Shown piece by piece: positions 28,026-36,948 of a DNA stretch of 64,000 nt. How positions within the stretch are numbered: the first letter of the stretch is position 1; each line of letters opens with the position of its first letter. A model generated the notes under the pieces. That model was not told where the DNA came from. It worked only from the letters and a program-made list of their open reading frames with translations, and searched no databases. This DNA comes from Chloroflexota bacterium (GTDB taxonomy: Bacteria > Chloroflexota > Dehalococcoidia > Lucifugimonadales > UBA3495): contig PBMF01000014.1 in assembly GCA_002721995.1 (NCBI GenBank), positions 15,541 through 79,540 on the forward strand, in the 5' to 3' direction. The position numbers and the translations under genes were made by a program.

Positions 28026-29786
28026 CTAAAAGCCCACCCCGTATGCCTCGCTCCGGGGGTCGGCGCCGCCCTGCAGCACCTTGGTTTCCGGGTTGCGTGT
28101 GATCACGCAATACAGGGCCGAGCCCTCCCACCAGTCGGGGTACATCTCAATGGTGTGGCCCTTGCCGCGTAGTTCCTCGGCCACGTCTTCGGAGATGCGG
28201 CCTTCGAGACGGAGCATCCCCGGCTCGTACTTGGACGTCCAGTTGGAACTGGGGAAGTTGTAGCTATAGAAGCGGGGTTCTTCCACCGCCTCCTGGGAAT
28301 CGCGGCCAAACTCTAGGACGTTCAGCAGCAACTGCAATGTTCCCTGGGGGATGTGGTCCCCGCCGTGGGCGCCCAGGGCCATGACCGGCTCGCCGTCCTT
28401 GAGCACCAACGCCGGGGCCGGAGTCAAGCGAGGCCGTTTGCCGGGCTGCAGTGACGCGGGATGTCCCTCCTCCAACTTGGACTGGGAGCCCCGCAGGGAG
28501 AAGGCCAGTCCGGTGCCTGGGATGATGGGCCCGCCATTTTTGGTGCCCTCACTGGGGGTGCTGGAAAAGATATTGCCGTCCCGGTCTATCACCGCGAAGT
28601 AGGAAGTGCCCCCGCCGCTAACACCATTCGTGCCCACCGGGGCCGCCGATTCCCTGGGCGACTGGGGAGCGCCGGGCGTGGTGGCGCTGCCGTTCCGTGG
28701 GTCGCCGGCGGGCGGCGTGCCCGGCCAGGCCAGGTCTGGGTAGATGAGGCCCCGTCGTTTGGCCAGGTATTCCTCTGAGAGCATCTCCGTCAGGGGCACG
28801 TCCACGAAGTCAGGGTCGCCCGTGTACTGCTCCCGGTCGGCGAAGGCCAGGTTCAGCGCCTGGTTCACGGTATGGATGTACTGGGCCGAGTTGTGGCCCA
28901 TGGATTTGAGGTCGAACCCTTCCAGAATCTTCAGCGCCTGGGGGAAGGTCGGACCCTGGCCCCACGGCCCTGTGCTGTAAACGTCGTAGCCCTTGTAATT
29001 CACCGTCACACCGGGAGTTACCTGCACGCTGTAATTGGCCAGGTCTTCCTCGGTGAGGATCCCTCCCATCTCCCGGTTAAAGGCGACGATCTTCTTGCCC
29101 AGTTCACCGGTGTAGATGTAGTCCCTGGCCGCCTTGAGGGCGGCTTCCCGGCCCTGGCTGGCATTGGAATGTTCAATCTCAGCGATCTTGGACAGCGTGG
29201 CCGCCAGGTCTTTCTGATAGAACATCTCGCCCTGCTGGGGCGCGCGTCCGCCGGGCAGGTAGATCTCGGCGGTGGAGGGGTAGGTGTTGTACTGGTCGTA
29301 AGCCGTCTTGAAGCGGCCCGCCAGGTAGCGGAACATGGGAAACCCATCCCCTGCCAGGCTGATGGCCGCCGAAGCCACCTCACCGAATGTCATGGTGCCG
29401 AACTCGGACAGCGCGGTGATCCACGCGTCGGCGGCGGCGGGAGTCAGCGACTGGAGCACGCCGTCAGGCATCTTCCCGCCGTGGTTCTTCTGGAAGTAGT
29501 CAATTGACGCCGCCTTGGGCCACACCCCCAGTCCATCTATGGTAAGGACCTCTTTCCGGCCGGCCAGGTACATCACCGTGGGGGCCACGCCCAGGAAGCT
29601 GCAGTCATCCACGTGCACCACGTTCAAGGCGATGCCCACGGCCACTCCGGCGTCGATGGCGTTACCGCCCTTCCGCAAAACGTCCAGTCCGGCCATGGCA
29701 GCGGCCGGGTGGCTGGCTACCACCATCCCGTTGGTGCCCTGCATCAACGGCCTGTAACTAGTTAGCGTTGTTCCTTTGACGGGCAT
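28026..29786 (-). CDS. Gamma-glutamyltransferase family protein
   Basis: A 586-residue N-terminal-nucleophile hydrolase. It has the usual opening GMVVASHPAAAMAGLDVLRKGGNAIDAGVA, the cleavage/nucleophile zone SGGGTSYFAVIDRDGNIFSST with the candidate threonine in GGGTSYF, and PGKRPRLTPAPALVLKDG in the small subunit. The start at ATG 29784-29786 has GGGAGG upstream. No export signal is evident, so it may be a cytoplasmic acylase-like member rather than a periplasmic glutathione enzyme. It lies 33 nt upstream of the M20 gene on the same strand, and the two may act on related gamma-glutamyl or acyl amino compounds. Confidence 0.85.
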   Translation of the reverse strand: MPVKGTTLTSYRPLMQGTNGMVVASHPAAAMAGLDVLRKGGNAIDAGVAVGIALNVVHVDDCSFLGVAPTVMYLAGRKEVLTIDGLGVWPKAASIDYFQKNHGGKMPDGVLQSLTPAAADAWITALSEFGTMTFGEVASAAISLAGDGFPMFRYLAGRFKTAYDQYNTYPSTAEIYLPGGRAPQQGEMFYQKDLAATLSKIAEIEHSNASQGREAALKAARDYIYTGELGKKIVAFNREMGGILTEEDLANYSVQVTPGVTVNYKGYDVYSTGPWGQGPTFPQALKILEGFDLKSMGHNSAQYIHTVNQALNLAFADREQYTGDPDFVDVPLTEMLSEEYLAKRRGLIYPDLAWPGTPPAGDPRNGSATTPGAPQSPRESAAPVGTNGVSGGGTSYFAVIDRDGNIFSSTPSEGTKNGGPIIPGTGLAFSLRGSQSKLEEGHPASLQPGKRPRLTPAPALVLKDGEPVMALGAHGGDHIPQGTLQLLLNVLEFGRDSQEAVEEPRFYSYNFPSSNWTSKYEPGMLRLEGRISEDVAEELRGKGHTIEMYPDWWEGSALYCVITRNPETKVLQGGADPRSEAYGVGF

Positions 29787-29833
29787 GTCGAGTCCTCCCA
29801 AATATCGGTGGTTTCAGTGTCAGGCGGGCGCCC

Positions 29834-31270
29834 TTATACCTCGCCCGCCGTCTGGTCGATGAAGCTCCTGGCGAATTCCCAGAAGCGGTACACGTCGGCA
29901 AAGTTGGTGGCCAAGCCCATGGATATGCGCACAGCCCCCGCGCTCTTCTCTTCGCGGTCTTCCAGCACAGCGAGGAACTGCTCGAAGGTCATGCGCTCGC
30001 TGTCCTCGAAGGCCATGGCCATGTCCTCCTCTGTCAGACCGCGGGCCATCTCGTCAGCGCCGGGGTTGCAGAAGCATCCGGTGCGCAGGGATATGTTGGC
30101 CCGCCCGGCCAGTTCGTCGATGCGACGGTGGTCGATGAGCACGTCCTTGGGGTCGTAGAAGTTCACCGTGACCGTGCCGCCCCGGGCCTCCATGTCGGTG
30201 GGCCCGTAGACCCGCAACACCGGCGCGCCGTTACTGTGGCGCAGGGCCAGCAGGTTCTCCAGGAGCCAGGCAGTCAGGGTCGACACCCGGTCGTGGATGA
30301 TGTCGATTCCCACCGACCGTATGTGCTTCAGCCCAATCTCAACCGCCGGGATGTTCAGGTAATTGAAGGTGCCCTCCTCGAAGGCCTGCTCGCCCTCGGC
30401 CAGGAAGTGGCGTTCCGCTTGGACGGATGCGATGGTGATTGTGCCGCCGTCGAACCAGGGCCGCACCAGCTTGGCCAGGGCGGTCTTCCGCGTCAGCAGG
30501 CACCCCACGCCGGTGGGATAACCGAAAATCTTGTAGAAGGACAAAGGCACGAAATCAGGCAGGACTTTTGCCAGGTCCAGCCGGTTGCTGGGCGCGAATG
30601 CGGCGCAGTCCAAGAGCACGTCCCAGCCCCGATCCTGGGCATAGGAGACCCACTCCATGGAGTGCTGCACGCCCGAGAAGTTGGACTGGGAGGGATAGGC
30701 AAAAAGGTTGTGGCCGCCCTCATGGGGCCGGTCCAGTTCAGATTTCAAGCGCTCTTCGTCTAAGCGCAGGTCCGGGGGGATGACCGGCACATAGGTCACA
30801 TCCGCGCCGGCAGACCGGGCGAACTCCCGCACTCCATTGATGGAGTTGTGGTTATCGAATGACAGCAGATACCGGTTGCCCTCGGCGAAGGGGTAGGCCT
30901 CGCCCACCAACTTGATGGCCCCGGTGGCGTTGGGGGTGAAGATGGCCAAGTACTCGTCTTCCGGGGCGTTGAAGAAGTCCAGCACCGCCGATCTGGCCCG
31001 CTCCACCAATTCGGTTGTGGCTAACGAGGCAGGGCTGTCGGAATGGGGGTTGCCGAAGACACCGCCATCCAAAATCTCCAGGAAGTTTCTTACCTGGGAG
31101 TCGGCGTACAGCCCGCCTCCGGTGTAGTCCAAGAAGATTTGGCCCAGTCGGTCCAACCGCCCGTAGTCCGTGTGGCGCAGGTCGTCCAGTTGTCCGGTGG
31201 ACTCAAAGACTGGATGGGCCTTGAGAAAGGCCTGGAAAGCGGCGTCCATATTTTCGGAGGATGTGGTCAT
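29834..31270 (-). CDS. Aminotransferase class-V (cysteine-desulfurase-fold) protein
   Basis: A 478-residue PLP enzyme. Visible marks are QIFLDYTGGGLYADSQ, FTPNATGAIKLVGEAYPF, VLLDCAAFAPSNRLDL with the aspartate that contacts the cofactor, and PLSFYKIFGYPTGVGCLL, whose lysine is the likely PLP Schiff-base residue. A late LRTGCFCNPGADE resembles the cysteine loop of cysteine desulfurases and Mo-cofactor sulfurases. The specific reaction cannot be told. It precedes gamma-glutamyltransferase by 47 nt on the same strand. Confidence 0.85.
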   Translation of the reverse strand: MTTSSENMDAAFQAFLKAHPVFESTGQLDDLRHTDYGRLDRLGQIFLDYTGGGLYADSQVRNFLEILDGGVFGNPHSDSPASLATTELVERARSAVLDFFNAPEDEYLAIFTPNATGAIKLVGEAYPFAEGNRYLLSFDNHNSINGVREFARSAGADVTYVPVIPPDLRLDEERLKSELDRPHEGGHNLFAYPSQSNFSGVQHSMEWVSYAQDRGWDVLLDCAAFAPSNRLDLAKVLPDFVPLSFYKIFGYPTGVGCLLTRKTALAKLVRPWFDGGTITIASVQAERHFLAEGEQAFEEGTFNYLNIPAVEIGLKHIRSVGIDIIHDRVSTLTAWLLENLLALRHSNGAPVLRVYGPTDMEARGGTVTVNFYDPKDVLIDHRRIDELAGRANISLRTGCFCNPGADEMARGLTEEDMAMAFEDSERMTFEQFLAVLEDREEKSAGAVRISMGLATNFADVYRFWEFARSFIDQTAGEV

Positions 31271-31443
31271 TCCTGCCCCAGCATCAAACAGAGGGCCTGG
31301 TAGTGTGAAGGCATTCTAGCAAAATCCGGGTCACGGGCCTATTTGCATGGACATTTGGTGTCCAGGCGTCCTAAAGAGTAAACTAACCGCACACTGCCAA
31401 ACTAGGGCGGCAGCCAACCGGCTGACACAGGAGGAAGACGCAG

Positions 31444-32613
31444 ATGGCTCTCCCAAAAAGAATGAAATTCGGTTCCTTCCTCGGCCCGTTCCACCGGGTC
31501 GGCGAAAACCCCACCCTGGCCATCGACCGCGACCTTGAACTGGTCGAGTGGATGGACACGCTGGGCTACGACGAGGTCTGGGTCGGCGAACATCACTCGG
31601 CGGGTTGGGAGATCATCTCCTCGCCCGAGGTGTTCATCGCCGCCGCGGCCATGCGCACCAAGTACATCAAGCTGGGCACCGGCGTGGTCAGCCTGCCCTA
31701 CCATCACCCGCTGATGGTAGCCAACCGGATGGTGCAGATCGACCATATGAGCCACGGCCGGGCCCTCTTCGGTGTCGGCCCCGGCGCCCTGCCCGGCGAC
31801 GCCTACATGATGGGCATCCCCCACGAGACCCAACGGGAGCGGATGGACGAGTCCCTGACCACCATCATGCGCCTGTTCACCGAGACCGAGCCCATCTCCG
31901 TGAAGACGGACTGGTTCGAACTCAACGAGGGCATGCTCCAACTGCGTCCGTTGCAGCAGCCCTACATGCCCATCGCCGTGGCCTCGGTGCAAAGCCCCGC
32001 CGGCGTCACCCTGGCCGGCAAACACGGCGCCGCGGTACTGACCATCACCGTGCCCCGCGACCCGTCGGCCGGACCATCGGACCTCCAGGGACTGTGGGCC
32101 ATCGCCGAAGAGTCCGCCGCCGAGCACGGCAAAGAGGTCAACCGTGACGACTGGCGGCTGGTACTGCCGGTGCACGTGGCCGAGTCCAAAAAGGAAGCTC
32201 TGGACGACATCCGCATGGGCTCCGCCCGCTACCTCAAGGAGTACTCCGAGGGCACCAACGGCCGGAAGTCGGTCTTCGACGGGCCCCTGGATAAGGTGGT
32301 GGACAACATGTCCGAGTCCGGCTCCTGGTTCGTCGGCACACCCGACGACATCATCGATGGCATCAACCGGCTGCAGGAGCAGAGCGGCGGGTTCGGCGGG
32401 TTCCTGGTCCAGACCGTGGACTGGACCTCCCGGGAAAAGATGTTGAAGAGCTACGAACTCTTCGCCCGCTACGTCATGCCCCAGTTCCAGGGCACCGTGG
32501 CCAGCACCTTCGCCTCCAACCAGTGGGCGACCGAACGTCAGGAAACCCTGGTGGCCGGCCGCGTCCGCGCCATCGACCGGGCCAAGCAGGTCTACGCCGA
32601 CCGCAAGGCCTAA
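31444..32613 (+). CDS. LLM-class flavin-dependent oxidoreductase
   Basis: A 389-residue luciferase-fold enzyme, not closely related to the two at 17773-20987. It shows KFGSFLGPFHRVGENP, YDEVWVGEHHSAGWEI (EHH active-site segment), GVVSLPYHHPLMVANRMVQ, GRALFGVGPGALPGD and LAGKHGAAVL. It resembles the limonene-monooxygenase-like members of the family. AGGAGG lies 9 nt before the ATG. An intrinsic terminator follows, then a CMD-family gene. A reduced FMN supply is needed and no reductase is encoded close by. Confidence 0.9.
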   Translation: MALPKRMKFGSFLGPFHRVGENPTLAIDRDLELVEWMDTLGYDEVWVGEHHSAGWEIISSPEVFIAAAAMRTKYIKLGTGVVSLPYHHPLMVANRMVQIDHMSHGRALFGVGPGALPGDAYMMGIPHETQRERMDESLTTIMRLFTETEPISVKTDWFELNEGMLQLRPLQQPYMPIAVASVQSPAGVTLAGKHGAAVLTITVPRDPSAGPSDLQGLWAIAEESAAEHGKEVNRDDWRLVLPVHVAESKKEALDDIRMGSARYLKEYSEGTNGRKSVFDGPLDKVVDNMSESGSWFVGTPDDIIDGINRLQEQSGGFGGFLVQTVDWTSREKMLKSYELFARYVMPQFQGTVASTFASNQWATERQETLVAGRVRAIDRAKQVYADRKA

Positions 32614-32635
32614 GCAGCAACCCCAATCCAAACAA

Positions 32636-32667
32636 AGAGGGCCCTAGCGGAAGGGCCCTCTTCTCTT
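32636..32667 (+). terminator. Intrinsic terminator after the monooxygenase gene
   Basis: AGAGGGCCC (32636-32644) pairs perfectly with GGGCCCTCT (32653-32661), followed by TCTCTTT. The next gene's ribosome site (AGGAGG) begins just after it, so the hairpin also lies in that gene's leader. Confidence 0.8.
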
Positions 32668-32680
32668 TCAGGAGGATGTT

Positions 32681-33088
32681 ATGGCAGTCGACAAAGACGC
32701 AGAACTACAACGGGTGACCAACCTCAGGGGGTTCCGTTACGGGCTCCACGACTTTCTGGCCGAGGTGGACCCAGATTTCTTGAAAGCGGTCAACGACACC
32801 GTGGAGTCCCAGTACATCAACACCCAGGTGCTGGACCGCAAGACCAAGGAACTAGCCATCATCGTGGCCTGCATCTCCCAGGTGGACCTGGCCTCTCACC
32901 TACAGATTCACATCCACGCCGCCGTGCAGGCCGGGGCAACCGGCGAGGAGATTCTCTCCATGATCAACCTGGTGGGCGACTGGATCGGCCACGTGGCCCG
33001 GATCCGGGCGCTGGAGGCCTGGCGCATCTATTTCCGCCCGGACCTCCCCACCATCGACCGGGTCATTGAGTTGCGGGAGAGCGAATAG
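32681..33088 (+). CDS. Carboxymuconolactone decarboxylase (CMD/AhpD) family protein
   Basis: A 135-residue all-helical protein with the CMD core TKELAIIVACISQ...HIHAAVQAGATGEEIL. In AhpD-type peroxidases this region carries the CxxC redox pair; here the position reads VDLASHLQIHIH with no CxxC, so a thiol-peroxidase role is doubtful, while the preceding cysteine and the HxH remain. AGGAGG precedes the ATG. It follows a flavin oxygenase gene, separated by a terminator that also lies in its leader. Confidence 0.83.
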   Translation: MAVDKDAELQRVTNLRGFRYGLHDFLAEVDPDFLKAVNDTVESQYINTQVLDRKTKELAIIVACISQVDLASHLQIHIHAAVQAGATGEEILSMINLVGDWIGHVARIRALEAWRIYFRPDLPTIDRVIELRESE

Positions 33089-33119
33089 GGCGATTCTCTC
33101 CGAATAGGCAAATCAGGCC

Positions 33120-33246
33120 GGGCGGGTTTCCAACCCGCCCTGGCACCAGACAATGACGTTCGTGCGCGGAACGGCATTGACTCGCACCGTCGCCTGTCCC
33201 AACAAACGCCTATAACGCGTAGCGGGGCAGGTTAGAAACCTGCCCC
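33120..33246. repeat. Two palindromic repeats in the convergent spacer
   Basis: GGGCGGGTT at 33120-33128 pairs with AACCCGCCC at 33132-33140, and GGGGCAGGTT at 33224-33233 pairs with AACCTGCCCC at 33237-33246. The two share the plan G-run-x-GGTT/AACC-x-C-run and are probably copies of one family. They lie between converging genes and have no T-runs. Confidence 0.65.
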
Positions 33247-33279
33247 TACGTAACGATTCGTCCCGGGCGATGGTCCGGC

Positions 33280-34239
33280 CTAGATCCCCAGCAGCTTCTC
33301 CAGGTTCTTGTAGAGGATGGCCTCTTTCTCGTCCTGGGTGAGGCTCTCCAGGCTGAGGAGCCAGGACACCGGCCAGTCGATGGCCATGTCGAAGGGCCAA
33401 TCCGTGCCGAAGACCACCCGGTCGATGCCCACGCAGTCGATGAGATAGCGCAGGGCCGGCTCACTGTGAGTCAGGCAGTCGTAGTAAAACTTGTTCAGAT
33501 AGGTGCTGGGCGGCTGCTGGATGTTTACCCTGGCCTCCTGGCGCACCTCCCAGCCCCGGTCCATGCGGCCGATGCCGTAGCAGGTGTAACCGCCGCCGTG
33601 GCAGAGGCAGATCTTCAAGTCTGGACAGGCGTCCATGACCCCGCCAAACACGAAAGAAGCGAAGGTCACCGCCCGGTCCGCCGGGTTGCCGATGGTGTTG
33701 GGCGCATGGTAGCGGGTCATGCGGGGGCTGACCACCGTGTCGCCCCCCTGGTGGATGAGCATGACGGCGCCCAGGCTCTCGGCCGCCTTCCAGAGGGGCA
33801 GGAACTCGGGCTCGTCGAAGGTCTTGCCGTTCACGTTGTCGCCAATCATGGCGCCCTTGAGTCCCAGCTTCGTGCTCCGTTCCAGTTCGGCTATGGACCC
33901 CTTCACATCCTGCATGGGCAGGGTGGCGAAGCCGGAGAACCGGTCGGGGCGGTCCTTGGCCAGTTGGGCCACGTAGTCGTTGCATTCCTTGGCCATCTGA
34001 CCCACCACCTTCTTGTCACCGTCGTAATTGTAGAAGTAGGCGTTGGTGGAGAGCACCTGCACGTCCACGCCCAGGGAGTTCATGTCCGCCAGACGTTCTT
34101 CCGTGTTCCAGGTGGTCTTGGGATTGTTCCGGTGGATGGCCATGGTCTCCGGCGGCAACCCGTGCCAGGTCTCGCCCTTGGCGCTGGCCTTGATGAAACC
34201 CTCAGGGGTGATGTGGGCGTGGATGTCGATGGTACGCAT
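33280..34239 (-). CDS. Amidohydrolase (ACMSD-like family)
   Basis: A 319-residue amidohydrolase-2 type TIM barrel. Metal ligands can be seen in IDIHAHITPEG (HxH near residues 6-8), MLIHQGGDT (histidine), LCHGGGYTCYGIGRMDR (histidine) and FGTDWPFDM (aspartate). Members include 2-amino-3-carboxymuconate semialdehyde and gamma-resorcylate decarboxylases, so a non-oxidative decarboxylase or hydrolase of an aromatic ring product is possible. AGGAG lies 5 nt before the ATG. NHL and deacetylase genes lie upstream on the same strand. Confidence 0.88.
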   Translation of the reverse strand: MRTIDIHAHITPEGFIKASAKGETWHGLPPETMAIHRNNPKTTWNTEERLADMNSLGVDVQVLSTNAYFYNYDGDKKVVGQMAKECNDYVAQLAKDRPDRFSGFATLPMQDVKGSIAELERSTKLGLKGAMIGDNVNGKTFDEPEFLPLWKAAESLGAVMLIHQGGDTVVSPRMTRYHAPNTIGNPADRAVTFASFVFGGVMDACPDLKICLCHGGGYTCYGIGRMDRGWEVRQEARVNIQQPPSTYLNKFYYDCLTHSEPALRYLIDCVGIDRVVFGTDWPFDMAIDWPVSWLLSLESLTQDEKEAILYKNLEKLLGI

Positions 34240-34284
34240 TGGTTCTCCTAAATTCCCGTTAACAGATTGTGGCCCCCACCCTAA

Positions 34285-34308
34285 CCCTCCCCCTTGAGAG
34301 GGGGAGGG
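34285..34308. repeat. Palindromic C-run/G-run repeat
   Basis: CCCTCCCCCT pairs with AGGGGGAGGG around TGAG, between the amidohydrolase and NHL genes. It is preceded by ccctaac, as is the copy at 44079. Confidence 0.65.
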
Positions 34309-34326
34309 GACTGTTCTTTCTTTCCC

Positions 34327-35361
34327 CTAAACCCCCACCACCCTTACCCGGTGGTTGTTGCTGTCGGCCACGAAGATGTTTCCCTCGGCGTCGATGGAGC
34401 AGCCATGGGGACGGTCCATTCCCGCCTCGGTGGCGGGGCCGCCGTCGCCGTGCCCACCCAGGTTGCCGCCGGCCACGGTGGTGACGATGCCGGTGGTCAC
34501 GTCGATGACCCGGATGGCGTGGTTCTCGGTGTCCACCACCACCACGTTGTCCTGAGCGTTGCAGCGCAGGGCCTTGGGCGCGCCCCAGGTGGCGGTGAGG
34601 GCCGGTCCGCCGTCACCCTCGTAGCCCCGCTCACCATTGCCGGCCACGGTGCTCATGATGCCGTTGGAGTCCACCTTGCGCACGCCGTTGCCCTCACGTT
34701 CGGCGATGTAGGTGTTGCCCTTGCTGTCCTGGCAGACGGCCCTTGAGCCCAGGAAGCTGGCCTCCAGTGCCGGCTTGCCGTCCCCGGTGCGCTTCTTCTC
34801 ACCGTTGCCGGCGAAGGTGGTGATAATTCCCGAAGCGATATCCAGCCGCCTGATGCGCTGGTCTTGGATATCGGCGATGAGCAGGCCGCCCCTGCCGTCC
34901 AAGAAGCAGTCGTTGGGTTCCCGGAGCATGGCTTGGTTGCCCGGTCCACCGTCGCCGCTGTAGCCAGCCTCGCCGGTGCCGGCCACGGTGGTGATGATTC
35001 CGGTTGCGGCGTCGACTTTACGCACGACCGCATTCAGCCGGTCCACCACGTAGACGTCGCCGTTGTTCTGGTCCACCGCCAGGGAGTAGGGCTCCTGCAT
35101 GGTTGCCTGGGTCGCTGGACCGCCGTCGCCGGAGTATCCCGACTGCCCGCTGCCGGCCACGGTGGTGATGGCGCCGGTACCCTTATCCACCCGCCGCAGT
35201 ATGTGGTTCTTGGCCTCGACATAATAGAGGTTCCCGGCGGCGTCAAAATCGCACATGAAAGGCTCGTCGCATAGGGCTTTGTCCGCAGGGCCGCCGTCTC
35301 CGGCGTAACCCCGGTCCCCGGTGCCGGCGTAGGTCTGAATCTTTCCTTGCTCAAATGGCAT
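34327..35361 (-). CDS. NHL-repeat beta-propeller protein
   Basis: A 344-residue protein built from about six NHL-type blades, each with a form of VAGxGxxGYxGDGGPAxxA followed by ExxYxLAVD. No signal peptide is visible in the first residues (MPFEQGKIQTYAGTG). NHL propellers bind ligands or proteins; some act as lyases, but the catalytic residues of peptidylglycine lyase are not evident. GGAGAG precedes the ATG. It lies between an amidohydrolase and a deacetylase on the same strand; spacers of nearly 90 nt carry repeats. Confidence 0.85.
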   Translation of the reverse strand: MPFEQGKIQTYAGTGDRGYAGDGGPADKALCDEPFMCDFDAAGNLYYVEAKNHILRRVDKGTGAITTVAGSGQSGYSGDGGPATQATMQEPYSLAVDQNNGDVYVVDRLNAVVRKVDAATGIITTVAGTGEAGYSGDGGPGNQAMLREPNDCFLDGRGGLLIADIQDQRIRRLDIASGIITTFAGNGEKKRTGDGKPALEASFLGSRAVCQDSKGNTYIAEREGNGVRKVDSNGIMSTVAGNGERGYEGDGGPALTATWGAPKALRCNAQDNVVVVDTENHAIRVIDVTTGIVTTVAGGNLGGHGDGGPATEAGMDRPHGCSIDAEGNIFVADSNNHRVRVVGV

Positions 35362-35400
35362 TTGGTTTACTCTCCGTGAATCGGTTGTGGGGCGGGGCGG

Positions 35401-35448
35401 AAATCCCCCTCGATCTCCCTTTATGAAAGGGGGGTTGGGGGGATTTCC
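35401..35448. repeat. Palindromic repeat (PPFxKGG type)
   Basis: aaatccccctcgatctccc, then tttatgaaa and gggggg, then ttggggggatttcc: the outer GGAAATCCCCC and the GGGGGATTTCC are inverted, and an inner CCCTTTATGAAAGGG forms a hairpin. The same plan occurs at 36949-37050 and inside queA. Confidence 0.7.
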
Positions 35449-35449
35449 G

Positions 35450-36316
35450 TTACCCCATCTCTCCGTTGTACCAGTCCAGTATCTCGCTGCCGGTCATGAA
35501 GACCACGTCCTCGAATTGGCTGATGTACTCGAAGATCATGTCGTAGTACTTGATGCGGTGGGCCGCGCCGGTTATGTAGGGATGGGTGGACACGCACATG
35601 ACCCGGGCGCTCTCTTCCCCTTCGCGGTAGAGGGTATCGAAGTGGTCCTTGGCCCGCTCGAACAGTTCAGGCGAGCGGTGGTGCTGCACCATGTACACCG
35701 GAATGTCGTTCAGTTCAACGGTATAGGGCACCGCCACCAGGCGGCCCGACTTTACCTTCATCTGGTAGGGCTGGTCGTCGTTGCACCAATCGGCAACATA
35801 CTCGATGCCCTCTTCGGCCAGTATGTCGGGGGTGTCGAAGGTCTCGGCCAGTCCCGGTCCCATCCAGCCTCGAGGTGCTTCCCCGGTGAACTCCTTGATG
35901 GTGTCGATGGTCTTCTTAATAGCAGCCCGTTCGTCGGGCTCCCTGTTTATCACGCGCTGGATGTAGCTGTGGGCCAGCATCTCCCAGCCAGACTTCACGC
36001 TCTCTTCCACGATCTGGGGGAAGCTGTTGCACACCGATGCGTTCAGGCTGACCGTGGCCCTGATTCCGTAACGGTCCAGCACCTGTTTCATGCGCCAGAA
36101 CCCCACTCGCAGGCCATAATCGAACCAGCCGAAGTTGGGGATGTCGGGGATGACCGACACGCCCTGGGGAGTGGGCAGCACCGTGCGGGCCATGGGTTCG
36201 TTAATGTCCCATTCCTCCACGTTTATCACTGGCCAGACGGCCACCCGCGCACCGCTGGGCAGTTTGAGTGGTGCCCGGTCAAAGATGTTGGAATACTCAG
36301 CCCTGGGATTGGACAT
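35450..36316 (-). CDS. Polysaccharide-deacetylase (PuuE-like) family protein
   Basis: A 288-residue NodB-fold protein of the group that includes PuuE allantoinase. It has LPSGARVAVWPVINVEEWD, YGLRVGFWRMKQVLD, RGWMGPGLAETFDTPDIL and ADWCNDDQPYQMKV. The classical TFDDG metal motif is replaced by ATVSLNAS, and the HxxxH site by LAHSYIQ, so chitin-type deacetylation is unlikely; ring amide hydrolysis as in PuuE is more plausible. AGGAG precedes the ATG. Two paralogues lie at 50458 and 51380. Confidence 0.82.
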   Translation of the reverse strand: MSNPRAEYSNIFDRAPLKLPSGARVAVWPVINVEEWDINEPMARTVLPTPQGVSVIPDIPNFGWFDYGLRVGFWRMKQVLDRYGIRATVSLNASVCNSFPQIVEESVKSGWEMLAHSYIQRVINREPDERAAIKKTIDTIKEFTGEAPRGWMGPGLAETFDTPDILAEEGIEYVADWCNDDQPYQMKVKSGRLVAVPYTVELNDIPVYMVQHHRSPELFERAKDHFDTLYREGEESARVMCVSTHPYITGAAHRIKYYDMIFEYISQFEDVVFMTGSEILDWYNGEMG

Positions 36317-36345
36317 GATTGGCTCCTAGGGTTTGATGGTAGGGG

Positions 36346-36400
36346 GCGGAAATCCACCTCGGTCCCCATTTTGTAAAGGGGGACCGAGGTGGATTTCCGC
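36346..36400. repeat. Near-perfect long palindrome
   Basis: Twenty-two bases from 36346 (gcggaaatccacc...) pair without mismatch with 36379-36400 (...ggtggatttccgc) around an A/T-rich loop of about 11 nt. It separates the deacetylase and HbpS-like genes. The ends match the aaatcc/ggattt ends of the other repeats in this window, so it is a well-preserved relative. Confidence 0.8.
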
Positions 36401-36444
36401 AGTCTCACAAAATACCTGACTGCTGAAAGCTAATAGCCGTAAGC

Positions 36445-36861
36445 TCAGAGCCCCAACGCCTTCAACCCGATCTTGGCCAGGTCCTCGTCCTCCTGGGCGG
36501 CCAGGCCGCTGACACCGATCCCGCCCATGATTGAACCGCTCTGGTGGAGGATCACCACACCGCCCTGGACGGCGGCCAACATCTGGTCGCCCATCTCGGC
36601 CACCATGCGGCCCTGGCTGGCCAGGCGCTCGGCGTAGTCCTTGGAGTCCTGACCCGACAGCGCACAGGTGTAGGCTTTGCGCAAGGCCATCCGCTTGGGG
36701 AGTTCCCGGAAGCGGTCCATGCGGGCGTAGCTGATCATGCTGCCCGTGTCGTCGACTATGGCGATGGCCAGGGGCCGGTCCGGTTCTTTGTTGGCTGCCG
36801 CCAGGATGGCGGCGATGGCGTCTTGTGCCTGACCCAGTCCCAACATCGGCTTATCGTACAT
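36445..36861 (-). CDS. GlcG/HbpS family heme-degrading-like protein
   Basis: A 138-residue protein of the DUF336/HbpS/GlcG family. It has the family's LAIAIVDDTGSMISYARMD, followed by KAYTCALSG, the glycine-rich GGVVILHQSGSIMGGIGVSG and a final acidic helix with ALGL. Relatives bind haem or act as partners of oxidoreductases; the cofactor here is unknown. A GGGGG stretch lies before the ATG. It stands between two repeat elements and is not clearly in an operon. Confidence 0.85.
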   Translation of the reverse strand: MYDKPMLGLGQAQDAIAAILAAANKEPDRPLAIAIVDDTGSMISYARMDRFRELPKRMALRKAYTCALSGQDSKDYAERLASQGRMVAEMGDQMLAAVQGGVVILHQSGSIMGGIGVSGLAAQEDEDLAKIGLKALGL

Positions 36862-36948
36862 AAGAAAATACCCCCTGCAGAATGGTATGCGCCATTCTAA
36901 CTGGGGGGTACATGCGTGGCAAGAAACGGGCGCTGCGATGGGGGCCTC

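Noticed and set aside
31402-32631. Long minus-strand open frame opposite the monooxygenase at 31444
   Set aside because: It is antisense to an intact luciferase-fold gene with a strong ribosome site and its own terminator.
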